64,000 bases of DNA, from the NCBI GenBank assembly GCA_016617855.1, contig JAECUM010001884.1, positions 1 through 64,000 of the forward strand, given 5' to 3'. Made by a program: the position numbers and the translations under genes. The notes under the pieces are model-generated. The model made no database searches and had not been told where the DNA came from. It saw nothing but the letters and a program-made list of their open reading frames with translations. This stretch comes from Megalonaias nervosa. Its lineage: Eukaryota > Mollusca > Bivalvia > Unionida > Unionidae. This document shows, in pieces, positions 57,835-64,000 of this stretch; the first letter of the stretch is position 1, and every line of letters starts with the position of its first letter.

Positions 57835-58465
57835 GGTGGCAGGGGACGGTTTCGTAAATTGGCCCGTGACAAATTTCTTAACTTAAGGCTGTGGTGTGAC
57901 TTTTTGAGCTATTATTGTGTAATAATTAAAGATATGGATATATTTGTGAATTTGGTCTTTCCGGATTGTGTTGTTCTAGAAACTGACGTGAGGCATGTAC
58001 ACATCATGTAGTCATTGCACAGTATGTAACAGTGAAATACCAACAGTCAGTTAGGAAGCAAAGCTAGCCACTTACAGCAGTAGACACGCTGGTTCAACGC
58101 AGGTATAACATCTCAAAAACTGCCTGGATGACAACTATTCTGAATTGCATCAAACTACTAAGTACAGAACAGTAACGTTTTTTTTTATTTTTCTCTCAAA
58201 ATTATCACCTAGAGAAATGGCTTGTGTTTTCACCGTGAACATTACGTGCTCTCAAAAATGCATTCGGACATGAAAAATGCATGTATAAATTTGGGGGTGG
58301 GGTGCATCAACTTTTTATTCTATAAAAATCAACTGATTTGTCAGGTGCAGTGGATATGGACCTGTTTGACTTCACTCATGTATTTTTTTTTTTTTTTAAA
58401 TGACTTTTTATATTATGCAGGTGTATGCAACAGCAAATTTTTGCATAAAACTGTCCCTTGCCCCC
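57835..58465 (+). mobile_element. ~630-bp MITE, copy B (TTAA target)
   Basis: The left end is GGTGGCAGGGGACGGTTT. The right end is AAACTGTCCCTTGCCCCC followed by TTAA at 58466-58469. The two ends are imperfect inverted repeats. The interior matches copy A in opposite orientation. Confidence 0.75.
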
Positions 58466-59059
58466 TTAACATATTTTGCAGTTTGTCGGTACACGAATAC
58501 TGACATTTCATCTTTTTCCCGTACAGGGACATATTTGACCGGTAAAACCCAGCATATATTGGTGTAGTGGAATCTCTGGACTAACGGCTTAGCAGCAATA
58601 GCACAAAAATACCACCGGCAATGTAAAACTGATCCAAGCGCAGGGACGAGCCGCCATATGGATAATGTCATCTTAAAACATTGTATTGTGAAATATTGAT
58701 TTCGATTATATGAATACTAGACACGTGATGATTACTTAGCCCTTTTGAATTATAGCCCTTGATATGCACCGCCACAAACACTTCACTAATGAGCCTCAAG
58801 GAAGGCTCTGCTTGCAACCGTTACTTAACCTGCGACTTGTTGGAAAATGTTAATGAACTATATTGTTTATACTATCAAAACTTTTTGCAATTTCCCTACT
58901 AAGATGCAACTATGTAATGGAAAATGGATTAAGATAGTCACGCAAAGGTGACTGATTGTCTCATCAATTATTGTGACAACGGGAAACAAATTTTCTTTAT
59001 TTAACACAAGGCCTGTCATTTTTCCGCCTCAGATCGATTTTCTTTCTTTCTTAAATGCT
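58466..59059. other. intergenic, nothing recognised
   Basis: No supported feature. Confidence 0.4.
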
Positions 59060-59420
59060 CTAATTAGGCAAGAGTCCTTCGAGGAGACGGGCGCTCTAGT
59101 GACCGAAACATTTATAGGAATCTAAGATAAGACCATTTCTTCGTTTTTATTGCTGAGTGCTGAAAATCCATTGTGATATTCCTAAGCAACAAAATTTTCA
59201 GACTTGCCGCTCTGGCGACCATATTCGATATTAAACTGACACCACTCTTATTTAGGACAAACTAGACAGCATAAGAAGACTTTTAGTTAACACCCCATGC
59301 CAATATGTACCCTTCAGGAGAATTAGTGTCAATATTTACAGTATGTTTATTGTGACAGCCATATTCGATGTACGCGGTGTACCACTTTTATTCAGGACCA
59401 TATACATATCATGAAAAATT
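59060..59420 (+). repeat. pearl-like leader plus units
   Basis: AAGAGTCCTTCGAGGAGAC and TAAGATAAGACCATTTCTTC match the leaders elsewhere. Two to three units follow, then a short duplicated ACATCACCATAATACAATG near 59470-59525. Confidence 0.6.
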
Positions 59421-60369
59421 TTAAGGTCAAAACCTTATTACAAGGCTCGAAATTAGACCTTTTTAACCTGCATGATCACCATAATACAATGTTGACTGGT
59501 CCGGACATCACCATAATACAATGTTTTACTGGTCTGGACATGCCAAAATCAAACAGAAGTCAGTTCAGTTTCTCAAAATTTACCATCTGTTAGCATCAGC
59601 TCAAAACAAGATCTGTACTTTAACGACATGACTATTTTTTTTTCAATCGTAACATATCGGTGAATCCTACAGTCAAACCAATGGCAGAAATTGCCAATGT
59701 AGTTCTAATAATCTTTCTTGCAACATAATTTCCGGCTAATAAAATTTATGATTTTTTTTTGTAAATTAATTCGTTGACATACATATGAGACATATTGTAG
59801 TCTTGCAGAAATATCCGAGGCAGTTTCCGAATGATACCTCATGTTTATAATTGTTACCGCACAATGTACTGAATATTGTTTGGCATAATTTTGGTTTATC
59901 CGTTGAGTTGGCGAAAGCGACCTTCTCCGTCAACGTTATAATCAGTAATCAAATCAGTGCTTCGGGATAGTAAACCAAGCTAGTTCCTTGTACGCTGATC
60001 ACACTAATTTACTCGACGAGTGGCGTGGCGAGTGGTTTTAAACCTGTCCATTTGCACTGCGAGCATCTACTATTGTACCGTGCCAATTGCTGGATGTTGG
60101 TAGGTACTTTGGCAAGTCCGGACCAGTAAACCATTGTGTTATGGTCATCCTGTGGATTGGTAGGTAACACAATAAACATATCAATTTAACCAGCAAAGAG
60201 AATGCCGACAAACGACCAAGCCCTAATTGCTAAGATAGTTGACCGGCAGTAATTTTCACTGCCCTAACGGATAAGAGATGGCTGGGTTTTACTGATCCGC
60301 CGACAAAACCAGTAACCGCGGGATAGCAGCTTAGCGTTAATATCGAGTCCTGCTACGTTGATGTCACCG
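59421..60369. other. intergenic, nothing recognised
   Basis: No supported gene. Confidence 0.4.
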
Positions 60370-61060
60370 TAAATTCTGGTGGAGTTGCGATGGCCGCCAT
60401 GGTGGCCGTATTAAATGTCAAATGGACTTCCTTTCCATTCAGAACCAACAAGAGAACGATACGAGTTCTAGTGAAAACACCATGTCGTAATGACTTTCCA
60501 TTTAGAACCAGAAGCGACAAGATTTTCAAGATGATTTGTGCAACTGACATAGTTAAATCAGATCAATTTTATTCTGGACCAACCAGACATCAAAAGAAGT
60601 ATTGTATTGAGAACCCCATGATGACATGTCCATCAATTTAAGATAAGTAGCCATAACAAGATTTTCAAGATAGCGGCCATAATAATTGTCCAAGCAAAAC
60701 CGTTTTCATTTGGAGCCAACTAGATGTAATAGGAACTTTTGTGGTGATAACCCCATGTTGATATGATGTTTTGTTCAGGTGTAGCAATACTATTTTAAGA
60801 GATCTGATTTGGTGCCCATACTAGTTGTCAGACTGGATACATTGTAATTCCCGACCAAGCAGACATCATACCCAATCTTTTAGTGAAAACTCCATGTTGA
60901 TAGGACCATCCGTTCAGGATGAGTAGTAATAACGAGATTTTCAAGATTGCTGACGTGGCGGCCATCCTGGATGTCTAAGCAACGCCATTTTAAGTCAGGA
61001 CTAACTAAACTTTGGGGTGAATGTGTAAAGTTTCAGGGCAATCCTCCTTGTAGATTAACA
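60370..61060 (+). repeat. pearl-like ~145-bp array
   Basis: About five units with GATTTTCAAGAT, GTGAAAACxCCATG and CCATCCGTTCAGGAxGAGTAG phrases. Confidence 0.65.
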
Positions 61061-61692
61061 GCCATCCGACAAGTTCTTATGCAAAATAACAAAGAGAGCT
61101 ACAACAACTATATTACATCTTCTCCACCTATAACTCAATCCCTAATGCTGGTGAAATCTTACAACCTGTTTTTCTCTTCCTTTGACGGTAACACTGCAAG
61201 GCTAGGTTTTATGGGATTCTTTAGAGTGATGTGTATTTAGTTTATCGGTCCGACAGGGCAAAATCGTGTATTTGCTTATTAATCTTCCGGTATAATTACT
61301 AAAAACCAATAATGTACACACACATATATTTATACTGATCATCCCATGTATAATACCCATTCAATAATCACACTGGACATGTATTGTACAGTATAAGCCA
61401 AACTGTTCAGAACAATGTCAATTAATAATTCCGTCACGTAATTTGGCGCGTTGATGAACCATGGTATTAGTGACAACATCGCCTGTATAATAGATATTTC
61501 CCAAAGAAAACTGCGCTACGACCTTTGTACCTATAAGACCTAATTTTAAAAGCGAAAAGCCATTATTAATAAGGGACGCGATCTATAATGATAATAATAA
61601 ACTTACCAGAGATTTATCTATCACGAGTATGTGCCACTTTGCATGTTTGCGTGCATTTCCTAATTATTGATATTCCATTTGTTCCTGGGGGC
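61061..61692. other. intergenic, nothing recognised
   Basis: No supported feature. Confidence 0.4.
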
Positions 61693-61860
61693 CCCGAGTA
61701 GACTAAAGCGATCGCCTTTTTTTGATCACTGCCATCTCACATTTGTCCGCGTGCGTTAGAGTCTCGGGATGGGCTAAGGTGGGTATGTGAGAAAGCTTGC
61801 CAGTAGCATCCCGTCGGTCGATGGTTCTTACCGGGATTTACCCTAGTTCTTCCTCCACTA
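61693..61860 (+). mobile_element. SINE family 2, diverged copy
   Basis: GGGGGCCCCGAGTAGACTAA head, GAGTCTCGGGATGGGC box and GTGAGAAAGCTTGCCAGTAG body, truncated at the 3' end. Confidence 0.75.
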
Positions 61861-64000
61861 GTTGTAATGCGCTGAGTTTATTTGATGATATTTTATGGTA
61901 GTCTAAAGTAGTACCAGGTCGCTTTAGTTTCGATCAAACTAGTCAAGAAATGATTGTTTCTTGCAACGATTTTGATAAAATTGATGTTGTTGGCGAAACA
62001 ATGTTCTTTCGGCAATCGGCAATGTTGATTGATAGGGTGTCCTAATACGAAGCCAATGCAGTCTGGGAAAATTTAAAGTCACATACTTTACAGAGACCTC
62101 TGCCCCATCCACCCCAAAAAGATAAGAAAGGTGATACGTAAAACCAGCATTATTTGGTGTGAAATGGAGCAAGGGAAGAACTTCTAATGGGAGTCAAAAC
62201 TCTTGCTGGGTTCGGGTGTTATGGTCAATGTTATTTACGTTGACCTATTAAGAGTGTACGCAAATGTGAGTAACACTATTTTTTGTCTGTTGTCTTGTCT
62301 GCCTGTGTGCTTTTACAACCATGTGTTTAAAACATTAGCTTTACTGCAAACGGATGACATCTAAAAATTACCAACCAGTCAAATCAGCGCATTAAAACGC
62401 ATAAACTCGACCCCATTTAAAAAGACTCGGTAAGCATGTCGTCGAATGAGTCGTCTTCATTTCATGATTCATCCAAAATATGAACAAAACCTATTAATGG
62501 TTTTAGAAAATATAAAGAAATGAAAAATAAAAATAAAATGACACTGACGATAGTTCCCCACACTACTACAATGCCTCGCATCTACCCGCAATCCGAATAT
62601 GAGCGTAATTTTGTCGACCAGGACAATTCTTACGTTTTGGGGCCTGTAATTTCAGTTTTATCCAGCACAGAAGTAAACGACTGCTTAATGAATAGGTACA
62701 TCTGAAGTAAAATGGCCATATAGCAGATTTATATGACCGAGAGATATCATGTGCGGGAACAGCTACCAAGAGACCAAGGGTTATGTGTGAAACGGGCTAG
62801 CTAATTATAGTTTAAACGACGTAGTCAAGCGTCAGAACGGGTCGCAGCAGTGATCTGAGGAACTTTTGTCACTCAAAATAATTTTTCCTCGTTCAAGCTC
62901 ATGCTCTTCTTTTACAGTAAGATTCTATCAGCCAAATTCTTATCCAATACTTGAGTCCAATTTTGAATATCATGTAGAGTTTAATTATTCAAAATTCGTC
63001 CAGTCTCAAAAAGATATTGTGAGTCTCATGATTTTGATTCTCATTAACCGACTTTATAACAATAAAAGGTAAGACACGTTTGATTCCCATCTATTATTTT
63101 ATTACCCATAAACCCCAACTCTTCAAACCAGGCTAAGGTGAGCTACATGACGTCACACTTGTTTTGGTGGTCATAACTTAGTTTCAATACAAACTGACCT
63201 GTGTACTTTATTACGACGCAACAACCTAAATCGACAGTGCCATCAATGGAACGGTTGAGTTTCTATGGCAACTGGATTTGATATTTTCGGTGAAATCAAA
63301 GCGACAGATCAGTCGGGTCATTCTAATCTAGCTAACACTTCTCGTCCAGAAGAACGTATTTACAACAGACCTGGTCCTTTTCGAGATTACTGCCTCTTTT
63401 TGGCACTACCTAAACACAAGAAGCGCTAACGTTGTTGGGGATCCATTAACGCCACACCCATGACATTCGTTTCAATGTGGGTATGAGTAGTATAAAGAAA
63501 ATTTTATGAACCCTATCATTCCATCCGACTCATAAAAGTGCCTCTCTAGATATCGATAATAAAATTTAAGTTTAATGTGGTTGGGGTTAATTACAAACAT
63601 GCCATTTAATTTAAATTAAGAATATCATAAATCATAATTATTTAATTGATCTACTATAACTGGGGCATACAAAGATCTTAATTAAATTAATGACCCTAAT
63701 TTTGAAAACCCGTACTAAATGTGTTGCATTTAAATAACATTCAAAATGTTATTTTTCAATTTAATACCATACCACCGACGGTCACTGTGGTCGCATTTGA
63801 TTCATGCTTAGGGTTAAGAACCAGATCAGTCAGTGCAATGTTACAGACTGAATAAAGTCAAGTGCAAGTCTTAGAATTAAAAGATGGCGTCCTTCAAACG
63901 AAACGTTATGACTTTTCTATGTTTAATGGAGAATGAGTATGCGATAAAATGGTTTGAATAAGAGTTTCTGCCTTTTCTTGCAGTTCCAGCTCTTCCACAG
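61861..64000. other. right end of window, no supported gene
   Basis: Only short overlapping ORFs. The last 25 bases form a pyrimidine-rich TTTTCTTGCAG acceptor-like string, so an exon may begin at the window edge; this cannot be judged here. Confidence 0.4.

Overview
This is metazoan chromosomal DNA. Low-GC intergenic sequence is packed with minisatellites, tRNA-derived SINEs, a TTAA-flanked MITE pair and degenerate ~145-bp arrays that resemble the 'pearl' elements described from bivalves. The host is most likely a mollusc, probably a bivalve; this rests on repeat style only and is an inference. No bacterial feature is present.  The dominant object is a complete but decayed Maverick/Polinton (polintovirus-like integrated element), about 17.4 kb, at 2373-19777. 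It has ~190-bp terminal inverted repeats (about 97% alike apart from a C/G tract) and a 6-bp target duplication TCATCA on both sides. Layout from left to right: a short plus-strand NUMOD-like ORF next to the left TIR; a minus-strand block of three unknown proteins and a fibre gene (five 49-residue phage-tail-fibre-like repeats ending in a discoidin/F5-8C-like domain); a divergent promoter; a plus-strand morphogenesis and integration block (packaging ATPase, a repeat-rich coiled-coil protein, penton/minor capsid protein, small virion proteins, major capsid protein, adenain-like protease, zinc ribbon, parvovirus-type PLA2-like domain running into an integrase with chromodomain); a small divergent/convergent gene cluster; a minus-strand HNH homing-type endonuclease; and a plus-strand protein-primed family B DNA polymerase.  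In families like this, the polymerase copies the linear DNA from protein primers, the integrase inserts it, and the ATPase, protease and capsid proteins would package it into a virion. Here nearly every large gene carries stops and single-base frameshifts, many in homopolymers, and the integrase is split by a SINE. This copy is therefore a fossil, although some small ORFs remain intact.  Host flanks: 1-2366 holds a 72-bp array with a 144-bp higher-order repeat, a broken exon-like segment and a 52-bp array. 19784-64000 holds a 27-bp array of 33 units with 13-unit (351-bp) periodicity, several 36-bp, 42-bp and 46-bp arrays, two SINE families, two inverted copies of a ~640-bp MITE, a local duplication with a SINE in only one copy, a THAP-domain fragment and at least one convincing isolated exon on the minus strand (25096-25191). 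No complete host gene can be reconstructed. Most long ORFs outside the Polinton are artefacts of arrays whose unit length is a multiple of three.
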